DNA of 64,000 nt from Pratylenchus scribneri. Lineage: Eukaryota > Nematoda > Chromadorea > Rhabditida > Pratylenchidae. The notes under the pieces are model-generated. The model did no database searches and was not told where the DNA came from. It saw only the letters and a program-made list of their open reading frames with translations. The position numbers and the translations under genes were made by a program. Within the stretch, counting starts at the first letter, position 1. The number at the start of each line of letters is the position of its first letter. This document shows positions 11,908-23,596 of this stretch, piece after piece. The stretch covers positions 620,001 through 684,000 of the forward strand of contig JAQSEB010000042.1 of NCBI GenBank assembly GCA_030063045.1, written 5' to 3'.

Positions 11908-14900
11908 ATGCTATTCAAATTTCCCAAATATTTTATTTCACCTCTGTTATTATTTTTAATTTTATTTTTGGGTGCAAAGTTGGCGGATTCTTCAAAATTA
12001 TTCGCTGAGTTGTCATTGAGGTTAAAAGTAGGTTTTTACAAAATTAAAATATTGGAATTGAGTCATATCTTTGGCTAATACAAAAATACTCCATTAAAAC
12101 AAAATTCGATTGCATGATGATGACAAACTCTGTTTAAATTGATAGATTAATAAACGTGTTAAATATGTCAAATTAAAAAAATATAATAGAAATTATAAAC
12201 AAGAGCCCTACTATCAATTTCCATAAGGGGATTATTAACGGAAGTCAAGAAGAAGGCTATCTTTTAGAAAAAAATTTTCATTTAACATATTCAAAATTAA
12301 AATTGCTGGACACATTAAATAAATAATGGATATTATTAAATTTATGGAAAAAAAATAGTTAAAATGTCGAAAAGATTATTTTATTTGCCGAATATAAAAT
12401 TTTTAATGCTAAAACTTAAAATAATTAATTAAATGGTTTAAGTGATTGTCCTAAATCCATAATCATTAATCTTCGAAAGCTTGTCAAGACGAATCGATTG
12501 ATAAATAAATTAAACCGATTTTCTTTTTTTTTTGTTCAAAGCTACTTTAATTATAATTATTTTAATATTAATTAAACCAAAGAAAAACTATCTATTATCC
12601 TATCATTTTAATATATGGTTTATTGATCTGGGACAAACTGCAAAATCATTTTTCAATCTTCAATTCTCATTTAGGCAAATTCAGTGTTCTCTTCCTCTTC
12701 TTCGATAAATTTTAAAATTTTCTTTATTAAAAATAGATTCATAAATCATAAATAAATAAATATTTTCAAGAATGAAATGGGCCAAACACCGTTCACACCC
12801 TTAGAATATAATGACAACCAATCACCGTTGCTGTTGGTCGCAACAAAAGAAGAATTCAATCTTTTCATAGTGAAAAAAACGGAAATTTTGGCCGAAGTGT
12901 TGAAACAAATTCAGAAGGAAACTAATGAAAAAGAATTTGATAATGTTATCAACAAATACGAAACTCTCATTAGAAAGGCCGATGGCGGAAAGTATATAAA
13001 AATTTTGGAGGGTTTTTTGGATGAAAAAGAACACAGACTTTTACTTTTTATCATACAAGAATATCCGCCCTCATTTTTTGTCTCCTTTTTGGATGAATTT
13101 TTGTGGAAATCTGACGGTAAAATTTTGATAGGTTTTTCAAAAAAAAAGAAAATTTTTGATAAAATTTACAGGAAATTTACACTTGATTATGGAGAATAAC
13201 AAAGACAATTCTATTGGGAAAAAGACACTGCTTATTGAACAAGAATATATAAAATTACGCAAAAGAATTAATGAATATCTGAAGGAGCTAAAAATTACAA
13301 TGATTTATGGCCAAGGAATTAAAGCTATCAAGTGAATAATTGTATAAAATTATTAATAAAAAATAAATTAATTCTATAACAATTAAAACTAATTATTTTG
13401 ATCAAAAAATAATTAATGCTAACAGCTTTTGATTTACATTGCAAAAAAAACTATGGCTAATAATTTAAACTCATTATATAGCAAAAATTGGATAACTTTC
13501 AAACTTTTCTAAAATATAATTCAATATTCAGTGAAATTGAAAAAAATCATGCAGTATTTCAAACACAATTCAAAATGGAATTTGATGAATTGGACAACGA
13601 AGCCAAAAAATTAGTTCATGAAAATATGGAAGAAATAATCACTGTAAGGAAAAAAGTTAAGTCAGTAAAGAAACGAAAGGAGAAATTGAAGGAAATATTT
13701 ATGAATATTGCTAAAAAGGTATAAAAAAAATTAATTTCAATATATTGGAAAATGAATACATTTTTAAATTTGCATTAATTTGGCAGCAGGATATTTCTCG
13801 CGAATACAACGAATTATATTTATACAATTTATTGAATAATGCAATTATTGAGCTTTACAAAAATTTGCAAGAATTAGTGGACAATGCTATCAATGAGATG
13901 GAGCTTCAAAAGGAAAAATCAAGAGCAACTCGAAAAGAAATACAAATCGGAACTGGAGCCCTAGCAGAATATGTTGTGGAGCCATTGTTGCGCCAATCAT
14001 TGAATGATGCCCTGGCAGTTATGCCATCCTCAAGTGACACAACAAATTTTGGGATGGCATTCAGAGGAGAGAACAATGTATTTTGTTGATAATAGGATTA
14101 TTCTTGAATTAATATGCAAAAACTATAAGTTCTAAAAAAAAAGAAATTTGAGCAAAATTTGGCATCAAATCAATTTTTCAATTGAAAATTTAACAAATTT
14201 AATAATATTGAATAGCACAGATTTGGATGAATTGATTAGATAAAGAATTAGTGGATTTGATTGGAAATAGACAAAAATTATCATTAACAATAAAAGCGGA
14301 AATTTGGCAGTAACATTCTATTCAATTATAATTAATAAATCTTTCTTTTTTATCGAAATGTTCAACAGAAGAGCTTGTAACTTAAAGCTAAGAAATTTTC
14401 AAAATAAAGTAAATTATTGTCGATATATATTGGCCAATGAGCAAAAATCGAGTGCACAAAACTATCATCAGAACTATTAAAAAGGCGTAAAGTTTATAAA
14501 AGGAAATTTGATTCCGATACTCTAATTTATATTTTTGATTCAAATCTAGCCAAATATTTTTCTTATATATTTATTAATTTTACATATGCTTGCTAATCCA
14601 CATTATCTGCTATTAGTTTCAATATGTATTTGGTTGGACAAATTATTTATTGTGGATGTGGATTGGAATTAGATTAAAAATAATATTTAGTTAATTAAAT
14701 TATTAGTAAATTACGATAATGGAAAATCTCCCTTAATTTAAAGAATATGGCTAATTACCGCATCGATAACATTCTGTTGAATCCAATCAAAAATGAGTTG
14801 GGATTGTCGTCAAAATTCTTTAAATTGGAAAGTCTTTTCGTCTACACAGCAATTCATAAAGCTAATTTCGGTGCCAAAGGTGATAATGCGACCAATAGTG

Positions 14901-15188
14901 GAGAAAAAGAAAAGGCTGTGCGGAAATCGCATGTAAATTCCACATCAAGCAATTTTTTTTTATTCATTTCTCAATTGCCAGATTCGATTTTCGGCTGCCA
15001 AATTGTTGTTGGCCTATGAACGATTGAAGTCTATGTATTATGGGAAACAAGAATTTAAAGATTCCGATAACTTGGAAAATGTGAAAATTCTGGCCGAGCA
15101 ATTAAGCGAGACTTTAGCAGGGCCAATGACATCCAAAAATTATATTGAATTGATTGAAAAGTATTTTAGTGAGAAAAATGTTGCTTGA
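11908..15188 (+). pseudogene. Family A secreted protein, copy A3, probable frameshift
   Basis: Seven exons match A2: 11908-12027 (signal peptide M-L-F-K-F-P-K-Y, hydrophobic run, then A-D-S), 12771-13116, 13172-13331, 13482-13718, 13790-14077, 14744-14932 and 14982-15188. Each is open and has good splice sites. They total 1547 coding bases, which is not a multiple of three. Exon 3 ends two bases into a codon, like A2 and A4, but exon 4 is only open if it starts on a codon boundary. Joined as drawn, the reading hits a stop after about ten codons. Either A3 is a recent pseudogene, or it uses another splice site I could not find, or there is a sequence error near 13331-13482. The ends (Y-N-L-L-N-N, A-A-K-L-L-L-A-Y-E-R-L-K) are well conserved. 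Confidence 0.6.
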
Positions 15189-15454
15189 TGAATGGTTCAA
15201 AACTATGGATATATAAATATAAAAATTTTATATTTTCTATTTTATATTTAATCTAAATGGAAAAGATTAAATAGTATCTTTTCGGCTATTTTTTATCGTG
15301 TTTTTTCGGTAATTTTTTTCTATTTTGATAAATTCTTGTTAATGAAATTTTAATATTGAATCAACATTTTTTTATGCATTTATTTTTTAAAATATTTTAT
15401 AGAAATTTGAAGGAAAATTCATTTACTCATATATTACGTATCACTATATCAAAT

Positions 15455-15613
15455 TTATGCTTTTTGGATTGCTTCAATTTTGAAGTATTCTTCATTGTTG
15501 CCAGTTTCGGCATCATCAGCATTGATTGACACGCATCCGGATGGGCGTGGCGGTGCCAAACATTGAACTGGTTCCACACATTTATAACCAACAGCGCATC
15601 ACTGTTAGGCAAA
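15455..15613 (-). pseudogene. Relic of a TIL-gene last exon
   Basis: Read on the - strand this matches the last exon of the TIL gene at 22515-22642: V-G-Y-K-C-V-E, then P-S-G-C, then N-A-D-D-A-E-T-G-N. The 3' splice acceptor, CAG in the intact gene, reads CTG here. A 2-base loss after T-V changes the frame and removes a cysteine, and C-P-A-P-P-C has become C-L-A-P-P-R. It is therefore a dead copy. Part of the adjoining TIL intron survives at 16098-16207, separated from it by a copy of the family A upstream block. Confidence 0.75.
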
Positions 15614-15639
15614 CAGTAAAATATAAAAGATGATTAATT

Positions 15640-16020
15640 ATTAATTTGCCAGAATCACGGAATTAAGGCCATTTATTATCTTAATTTTCGAATTAGTATT
15701 GTTGGCAATCCGTTGACTCTCATGTCTAATCATATGCAATATGGATGCACATGATGGTGGCTAAAATGAGAGTCACCAGGTTTTCGCGCGCGAACAGAAC
15801 AAATCGATTTATTCAAATTCAAAATCCGCTGAACGAAAAGCATAGGAGGAGTTTTGAGAAAGAAAATCGGCATTATTAGAAATGAAATTGCGGGTGCGCG
15901 CGCGCATTAATAGGAATAGAACAGCGTAGCGGCAACGAGAATATTGGTCGCCATTAATTTAAAGAAAGACCAATTAGTTTTAAAATAAATAAATAATTAT
16001 TTAAATAAATTTATTAAAGG
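15640..16020. repeat. Family A upstream block, extra copy
   Basis: Shares TTGGCAATCCGTTGACTCTCATG, CGCGCGAACAGAACAAATCGATTTATTC and the closing GCGGCAACGAGAATATTGGTCGCCATTAAT phrase with the blocks at 4250, 10640 and 16780. It has no family A gene directly after it and lies inside the TIL relic. Confidence 0.6.
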
Positions 16021-16097
16021 CAAAAATGGTTAAAGCACTTATCACCATCCTGAATTATTTTGGCCTCCAATCGTCAGTCGCTTCCACGGATGATTAG

Positions 16098-16207
16098 AAA
16101 GAGATAAATGAAGGCAAATAAATTTGTCTAAAACCCTTTAATTTTTACATTAAATGTTCTTTTAATTCTCCAATCTTTAATAATTCTCCACCCTCGATTT
16201 TAAGGAC
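16098..16207 (-). repeat. Copy of TIL-gene intron 3 sequence
   Basis: About 110 bases (AGATAAATGAAGGC to CACCCTCGATTTT) are nearly identical to 22679-22788, inside the last intron of the intact TIL gene. Together with the exon relic at 15455-15613 this marks an old duplication of the TIL locus. Confidence 0.75.
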
Positions 16208-16332
16208 CCATAGCTTCTCAATATTATCATTACAATTGTTTTATTTCTATTTATAGTTCCTTAAAGTTCTACAAAATCCATTATAATTTGTTCTAATAAT
16301 GTCATTCATCATCAAATTGTCAAAAACTTTCG

Positions 16333-16436
16333 ATATATGTTACGGCCAAAAGTGGAAATCGGCCAAAACTGGTTTTGGCTGAAAATCGGCCAAAACTGGT
16401 TTTGGCCGATTTCCACTTTTGGCCGTAACATATATA
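16333..16436. mobile_element. Near-perfect palindrome, about 100 bp
   Basis: The arms run ATATATGTTACGGCCAAAAG onward and return as CTTTTGGCCGTAACATATAT. Arms are about 40 bases with a short loop, and the inner TCGGCCAAAACTGGTTTTGG is itself repeated twice. The whole can form one long hairpin. It is most likely a tiny inverted-repeat MITE in AT-rich DNA; no target duplication can be fixed because the flanks are themselves TA-rich. Confidence 0.7.
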
Positions 16437-16764
16437 TTATTCTATCAATATTTAGCATTCACTATCCATCATCATCAACAAAAGTTCAAATTATTCATTT
16501 ACCAAATTATTTTGAATTTTTATCATTCTTGTTAAAGAATTTGTTATGGCGTATTATTTTTTTAAATATTAGAAGTAAAAATGAGAGAAAAATTGTCTAT
16601 TCACTTTTTGCGTTTTGGATTTGGATTTGGAGCGAAATTATTCTAATCAGCAGGTGGAATTAAAATCAGAACATGCACAATTATTCTCTAACCAAGTGGA
16701 ATAAAATCAGAACAGATGAAATTAATAAAATCAGAACAGACGGAATTTAAATCGGAATAGCTGG

Positions 16765-18181
16765 ATTCCTAAATCAACAGAACCGGCAGAGAAATCGAAA
16801 CCGAAGACCTCGGTGTGATGGTTATAGGAATGAATTAATATTATTGTTGGCAAACCGCAGACTGTCATCTCAAGCGCATGATTTGATCATGGCTTATAGA
16901 GGGCAGTCAGGGGAGAATTTCTCGAGACCCGCCGGACAAATCGATTTATCCAAAATCGGTGGGAGGAAAGACATTTGATCAGCCAAGAGGAAATTGATAG
17001 AGAAAGGAAAAATCAGCGATGGAATTAAGCGCGCTCGCATCCAAAAGAATAGAACAGCCAGAGTCCACGAGAATATCGGCAGCCATTAATTTTTTGGCTT
17101 TGGCCAATCCGTTTTAAATTTGATTAGCCTATTATGCTGTCTATTCGTTCGAGTGCGCCTTTAAACGAGAGCCTTTCCTTTCTCGCCGTTTTGGCCTATT
17201 CTCTTTCCAATCAATCCATTCCTTTTTCTCTCCCCAACATTTGATCATAGGACAACAAGCATAAAGTTTTGGGTGTTGAACGTGACAATTGATTGGCTCA
17301 AGATCCAGACGAAAAGCATTTAATTGGAAGGAGGACTGATTACAAGGGGGAGGGCCAAATGGAAGACAAACGGCACTTCACAGAGGATGAGGCAAGCGCG
17401 CATATTCGAATAGCGCAACAGAGGATGAGAATATCGGCGGCCATTAATTCTTAACAAATGCCAGTTCAATCTTCTCTTTTTTGGGATATAATTAAAACCT
17501 TTTGTCAATTTTAACAAATTATCAAATATTTACAAACCATTAGAAAATCTTTCAAAATAATGCGAATGGTCAAAAGCTTCAAGTATAGGCCAATATTCTA
17601 GTTGTATTTTTGCCGTTATAGTCGATTGGGGATGTGCGCGCGCGAAATCTCTTTGTCGTCATGCCGTTTTATGTGTATTTGGCCATATTCTCTCTATTCT
17701 GAACCGATCATTCTTTTTCTCTTTCCCAATGCTACTATGAGACAACCACATTATTGGCCAGTATTCTATTTTTCCGTCTATTCTTCGTTCGGTCATGGAA
17801 TATAAAATTTCCTTTCATGTCATGCCATCGTTGGCCAAATTCTTTCTCCTCCATTTTCTCTATCCTAATACTTCTAAGACATGTTGGCCGAAAGCCACGT
17901 ATAGGTCGCATGTTTTGGCGCACGCGAATCAATTTGTAGTTTGAATTCATTGACCCATTGCCCCATCCAAGGATTGTACTAGATCTTCTCCTCCTCAAAT
18001 TGATCCAATTTACATATAAAGGAAAGAATGGGCACTCAAATTTTGGGAGAAAACAAGAATTCCGCCAGCGGCATTTTTCAGAATCCGAAAACTCGAATCT
18101 AATCTTCAAAGCAATATCTATTCTTTCCGAAATTTATCATTGCCAAAAAATTATTATCAAATTATTCAGATTCTTCAGAAA
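16765..18181. repeat. Family A upstream blocks before A4
   Basis: Contains a full block at 16780-17100, a further partial repeat ending CGGCGGCCATTAAT at 17450, and the proximal promoter part 17590-18060 that matches 4560-5000. ORFs at 17735-18109 (-) and 17754-17939 (+) lie within this repeat and have no support as genes. Confidence 0.6.
18003..18022 (+). promoter_or_regulatory. Candidate TATA region of A4
   Basis: ATCCAATTTACATATAAAGG, about 165 bases before the A4 start, aligns with A2 (4933) and A3 (11747). Confidence 0.45.
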
Positions 18182-21100
18182 ATGTTGCTCACATTTCTCA
18201 AATATTCCCAATTAATTTATTCAACAATATTATTTATTTTATTTTTGGGTAGCAACACAATTGCGGATCCAAATGATAGAGAATTCATTAAGTTGTGCAA
18301 AGATTTGTCCGGGAAATTGAATGTTCGTTATCGCTTTTTAAAAATATAATCCCGCAAGAGCTAAATTAAAATATAAAATAAAGAATACTTATTTTAAAAT
18401 AACTAATAATAATAGTATTTTATTATATACAATTTTTTAATTAGCTAAAAATAAGATAAAATGGATTTTAATACGCTTTTTCGCTGATTAGATTAGCAGT
18501 GAAAACAGTTAGTTATTAATGGCGGGGACCAGCCCATATTGGCACCGGCCGGCTTGAGGCCGATCTTCTAGCTTGACTATTTCTGGATTTAGGGCCCGGA
18601 GGATGGCGTCTAAGGAGCTGGATTAGGATTAAATTTTGGATCGGAATATGATCCGTTGGTAAGATATAATTCCGGACCCCCCCCCCCTTACGGGTCTTAT
18701 TAGGGAGGGATAGGTTTTAGGGTAACATGGCTATGATTTTTCCCATCCTATCCAAAAATCTTGAAGACCCAAAGGGGGACCCATTAATTTTTCCTTTTTT
18801 TGGGAAAAGGTGGAGGGATTAACATATTAACCTAACTTTTACCAAAACTCCGCCAATAATGGTCAATTTTTTTTAAATTAATTCATAATAATTCTAGTCT
18901 GAAATGAGCAAATCCGCTACCGAACCATTGTATAAGTTTCATACACTGGTGGCAGACAAAGAGCAATTCGCCAAATTCATTGTGGAAAAAGTGAAATTTT
19001 TGGCAAAAAATTTGAGAGAATTCATTCAAAAAGTTAACAGATTGAAAAAGAAAACAGTGGACAAAAATTTATTTTTTGATAAAAATGCTCTCAAATTTAT
19101 CAATACCATCAATGAGAATACCAAAAAACCGGCTGCGTTTGCTCACGAAATTTTGGACAGAATTTTTGTTTTGGATGAAAAACCAAATCAATTTTTTCTC
19201 ATTTTGGATCAACTTTTATGGAAAATTGAAAATGATAAAAAAGAAAATGGCGAAATTCCACATGATGGCGGAACGGATCATCCCATGGGGAAATATATAG
19301 AAGCAAGAAAAACAACCAACAAATATATAAAGCAGCTAAAAATTGAAATTGTCTATGGCCAAGACATTGGGGCAATCAAGTACATTTTTTATAAATTATT
19401 AATCGACCTATAATATATGCCTTAATAAAACAGTATGTTTTGAAAAAAAATTCATCCTATTTTTTAATGAAGTATCAAAAAAAATTCTCATTCTCTTGTC
19501 TTGTCTGCTGGCTAGAGGCTAGACTCATCATACATTTTATTTATTTTTTTTTCTTTTATTATGTCAGATTTGCATGAGAGTATTATTCATATTATATTAG
19601 TAATATTAACCATACTTACATAATTAAATTATTTTAATTCCATTTAGCATTTTTTGGATCCTTGTTCAGAGCTCGTAGCTCAGAACTATTATTAAAATTA
19701 AAGAAAAGAAACCCGGAACTAAAATTATCGATGATTGGCACCGTAAAAAATAAAAATAATATAAATACATTTTTTATTAAAATTATTTTAATCATTTTAG
19801 TGAAATAGGAGGAATTTATTTAGAAAATAAAGGAATATTCAAAGATAATTTTGGGGCAATGAAAATTGAAAGTAAAGCCAAAAAATTTGTCAAAAGTATT
19901 AATAAGGAAGAAATTGAAAAATTAATGAAAGAGATTCAAGAAAAAAATCGAGAATTAAAAGAAATGACGGGATATGTACAAAATTTGGTACAAGTATCAA
20001 ATTTAATGAAAAAGAATCAAAGTGAAAAATTTGAGGAAAAATTTATGGAAATTTCTAAAAAAGAAGAAGTGAAGGTAAAAAATAAATCTATTTTAATATT
20101 TATTAATTATAAAATTTTGCAGGATATTCCTCGCAAATACAACGAATTATATTTGTACAATTTGTTGAATAATGCAATTTTTGAGCTTCAAAAAAAGTTG
20201 GTGGAATTGGTGGCTGTGGCTGTTGATGGAAAGAAAAATAAAATAGATGAAAGTTTGAATCTGATCGAATTGATTGTGAAGCCAAAATTGCGTCAAGTCT
20301 TTGAGGAAGCAATTACATTGCCGGACACATCTGAAACAGAAAAATTTGTAGAGGTAAAAGTTCAACAAAGATAAAGTTTCTCGAAAATATTTATTTATTA
20401 TATTCATCTTTTTCAAAGTTATTAATATTTTTAATTTTAACCAAAAAATGAAAGTTCTAATTTATAGAGAAAAGGCAATTGATAAATATCATCTCTATCT
20501 TTGCTGATTTGTTTTTCTTTTTTCAATTTTTTTTTAAAAAATAATAAAATATATATTTTCAAATGCAATCAAAAATATTTAAGTAAATAAAAAATTTAAA
20601 AATATTAAATTCAATTTATATTATTTTTTTACAATTCCTTCATAGATAATATTTGCAACTAGGGTTAATTACCCGTTGGCGGGTAGGGAAGGCGGGTAAA
20701 GGATTTTAGGCAAATTACCCGACCCGTTACCCGCATCCCAATTACCCGCATAACCTGTTAGCCGCTTTTTCATTACCCGCTCACAGATAATTAACCCTAA
20801 TTGTAACTATTAAAGGCAGCAGTTGGAAGTGACAAAATCATGAAAAATACAAGTAATAGCAGCATCAATAGTAGCAAAAAGGGTAAAATCACATTCAAAT
20901 ATGATTTGGTGGGAGAGATTGAAAAAAATTTGGGATTGCCACAGGAATTTCTCTACATTGAACCCTTTATCGTGAAAAAAGGTGTTGACAATGAACATGG
21001 AATGGCAATGCGCAAATCGAAGGTATTATACATTCAGCTTTTCTCTAATATATTGATAAAAAATATATTTATTTATTGCCACAGATTCGAATTGCAGCCG

Positions 21101-21270
21101 CCAAATTATTATTGGTCTTTGAACGATTGAAAAAGATGTATTATGAAAAGGAGGAATTGAATGACTTTGAAAAGAAAAATCCGCAAGAAATGATTGATAA
21201 TTTGAGTCAGCCAATACAAACAGAAACATTTGGTGAAATACTTGGAAAGTACTTGCTTCCGAAGCATTAA
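18182..21270 (+). CDS. Family A secreted protein, copy A4 (506 aa), intact
   Basis: Six exons join in frame: 18182-18322, 18898-19379, 19801-20074, 20123-20353, 20816-21022 and 21085-21270. The start M-L-L-T-F-L-K-Y leads a hydrophobic segment (T-I-L-F-I-L-F-L-G) ending N-T-I-A-D-P, a signal peptide with a plausible cleavage after A. The second exon covers what are exons 2 and 3 in A2 and A3, so one short intron is absent here. It is followed by a lysine/glutamate-rich, probably coiled region, the D-I-P-R-K-Y-N-E-L-Y-L-Y-N-L-L-N-N exon and the conserved end A-A-K-L-L-L-V-F-E-R-L-K-K-M-Y-Y. The exon 1 donor (AAT/GTTCGT) is weak. This is the cleanest member of an unrecognised secreted family. 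Confidence 0.78.
18512..18860. mobile_element. Possible inserted element in A4 intron 1
   Basis: A GC-richer island with a run of 13 C (18668-18680) and many GGGA words sits in an AT-rich intron. Its borders, ATTAATGGCGGGG and CTCCGCCAATAAT, are imperfect inverted repeats. No clear target duplication is visible, so mobility is a guess. Confidence 0.35.
20660..20799. mobile_element. hAT-like MITE, 140 bp, in A4 intron 4
   Basis: Ends TAGGGTTAATTA and TAATTAACCCTA are perfect inverted repeats over 12 bases. Flanks TTTGCAAC and ATTGTAAC agree at 6 of 8. The inside is a set of ACCCG/CGGGT words in both orientations. It stops 16 bases before the exon 5 start (20816), so it supplies part of the 3' splice-site neighbourhood. 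Confidence 0.7.
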
Positions 21271-21327
21271 ATGTGAACTGTCATAGACATTTTCTATCGC
21301 AATGGCGCGTTTTGAAAATCGGACATT

Positions 21328-21650
21328 TATGCGCATTTTGAAAATCGGACATTTACAATTTAAATTTACTCTAATAAATCAGAGACCGGTTCTAGACAAT
21401 ACAAACCTTATATAAATTTGTAGATCTCATCGAGACGCACCGATTGGTATATAAAATGTTAGTTTTTGGTCAACTGGAAATATATTTAAACGGTTTAATA
21501 CCCTTTAATTTTGACCTAACTATGACAAATTATATAACATTCGATGCGACTTGATGAGATTTACAAATTGCTATAAGGTTTGTAGGATCTAAAACCGTTT
21601 CTGATTTATTAGAGTAATTTAAATTATAAATGTCCAATTTTCAAAAAGCC
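21328..21650. repeat. Foldback repeat FB1, copy 1
   Basis: Left arm words (AATAAATCAGAGACCGGTTC, ACAAACCTTATA, GATCTCATCGAGACGCACCGA) return inverted on the right (TCGATGCGACTTGATGAGAT, TATAAGGTTTGTAGGATCTA, TCTGATTTATTAGAG). Arms are about 110 bases with a spacer of about 100. The same core is found at 31757, 34260 and 55440, so this is a dispersed family. Confidence 0.75.
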
Positions 21651-22514
21651 ATTCAACCTATTCTATACTCGATTTTAAATCTTCATTAAAAATGGCAAAT
21701 TATTCATTCACTACACTATTTTATTTATGAATTTGTATTATTCTTTTTTTAAAAATTTATCTATGATATTTTTGCACCAACTGATTGGAAATTCTTTATA
21801 AAGTCAAACATTACATTCTATCAAATAAAAATCTGAAAAAAAACTTTGTACAATTTAAAAAATAAAAATGGGAAAATTTATTATTCAATCCGTTAGTTAT
21901 TAAGACTTAAGAATGGTTGAAATGATCACAAAAAGTTAGAGTTTTACCCTAAATTACATATGCTTTTCTTTCGGATCTCGAAATAATATTTTATTAAAAA
22001 AAATATTTTTAAACTTTTGAATCTTTATTTTCATCTTTTTATAGGTCAAATTTCTGATATTGTGTACAAATTTTTAGTGAAATATTTCATTTAATATTGG
22101 CTTTTATTCTTTCAAAAACTATTCCTTCAACACTAATAATCTGCTGATCAATGGTCAATTTAATTTTATACTCATTTTAATTTATTTGGACTGAAAACCC
22201 AGCAGATCTCCATTTGTTGTGACATGAAGAAATTTGATTTTTGTGGATCCAAATTTTTGCAAATTTCAAAAGCCTGTGCCGATTTTCTTAGCAATGAAAA
22301 TTGTTAAAATCAGGAAATTGAGAGAATGGCTGAATCAGGGCAAATTCCGGAAGATTGAGTCATATTTTTTCTATGAATTTATTTTTTAATATTAAAGAGA
22401 AAAATAAGGGGAAAATCATTTATTCATATATTGCATATTAACAAATCAATGCATTTTTGGATTGATTCAATTTTGTTTAAAAATTCGATAAATTCATTAT
22501 TTCCATTCATTAAT
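21651..22514. other. Spacer between A4 and the TIL gene
   Basis: AT-rich, no gene seen. A4 and the TIL gene converge on it, so it should carry both 3' ends. Confidence 0.5.
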
Positions 22515-23596
22515 TTATTCAATGTTGCCAGTTTCGGCATCATCAGCGTTGATCGGCACACATCCGGATGGACATGGCGGTGCGGGACATTGAGTGGATT
22601 CCACACATTTATAACCAACACCGCATTTTACTGTTAAGCAAACTGTAAAATAAAAAATGTGATTATTTGCCTAAAGAAAGAGATAAATGAAGGCACATAA
22701 ATTTGTCTAATACCCTTTCATTTTTACATTAAATGTTCTTTTAATTCTCCAATCTTTAATAATTCCCCACCCTCGATTTTGAGGACGCACAAACTGTGCA
22801 AAATAAGTAAAAAAATAATTAAAAATTCATATGAAACTAACCATCAGGATTATTTGGCACACATTTTGCTTGGCCATTGACCACAACACAATCAGATCCT
22901 GTAATGCAATCCGTAACGGCACATGCTAAAATAAACATTTTATTTAACAAAAAATTTAAAATTTAAAAGATATAATTAACGTTTATAATCATCATTTAAT
23001 TGGATTAAAATTATGCTATTTTTACGATAATTAAAAATTCCTTAAAGCAACAATTACCAGGCATTACCCAGCAAAGGAAAAATTTTTATTAAAAATTAAT
23101 AATTTTGTCAAAATTTAGTCTATTTTCTTGAAAATTTGGTCAAATTATTTAAATAAAATTTTTATTTCAATTTTTATAAAATTCGATACGATTGGTTGGG
23201 ATGCCATCATCCGGGGATGGGCATTTTGATTTTGGAACACATCGACCAGTTTGATTATTTCGTGCATAATTCTATATGGAAAAATAATATTATTTAAATT
23301 TTCATGACATTTTCAAAATATTTTTTTTAACTTTAAAAATTCATTTTTCTGACCTTTGCGCAAGCGCAAGCCGGTGGATCACAAATTTTCACACAAGGAC
23401 GGCCTTCGGGCGGATCACCGCATTTTGCCTCACAACGTTTGCCGCATCCATTGTAGACTTCGCTTGGGCGGCGACATTTCATAGCTTTTTGTTGCACAGC
23501 ATCCGTATCCGCATCCGCATCCGCATTATTTTGTCCGTTTATTGTTGGAATGATGAGTGGGAGGAAAAGAAGGAAGGGAATTAAATGGAATAACAT
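22515..23596 (-). CDS. Secreted TIL-domain (trypsin-inhibitor-like) protein, 178 aa
   Basis: Four exons on the - strand: 23596-23354, 23271-23190, 22925-22842 and 22642-22515, all with GT-AG borders. A signal peptide (M-L-F-H-L-I-P-F-L-L-F-L-P-L-I-I-P, ending I-N-G) is followed by a short Asp/Ala run. Then comes the TIL core: C-R-R-P-S-E-V-Y-N-G-C-G, C-E-A-K-C, C-V-K-I-C, P-A-C-A-C and, across the first intron, Y-A-R-N-N-Q-T-G-R-C-V-P-K-S-K-C-P. These ten cysteines match the Ascaris-type inhibitor fold. Exons 3 and 4 add two further small cysteine-rich pieces (C-V-V-V-N-G-Q-A-K-C; C-G-V-G-Y-K-C-V-E) ending in an acidic tail. Extracellular serine-protease inhibition is the family role; the target is unknown. 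Confidence 0.88.
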
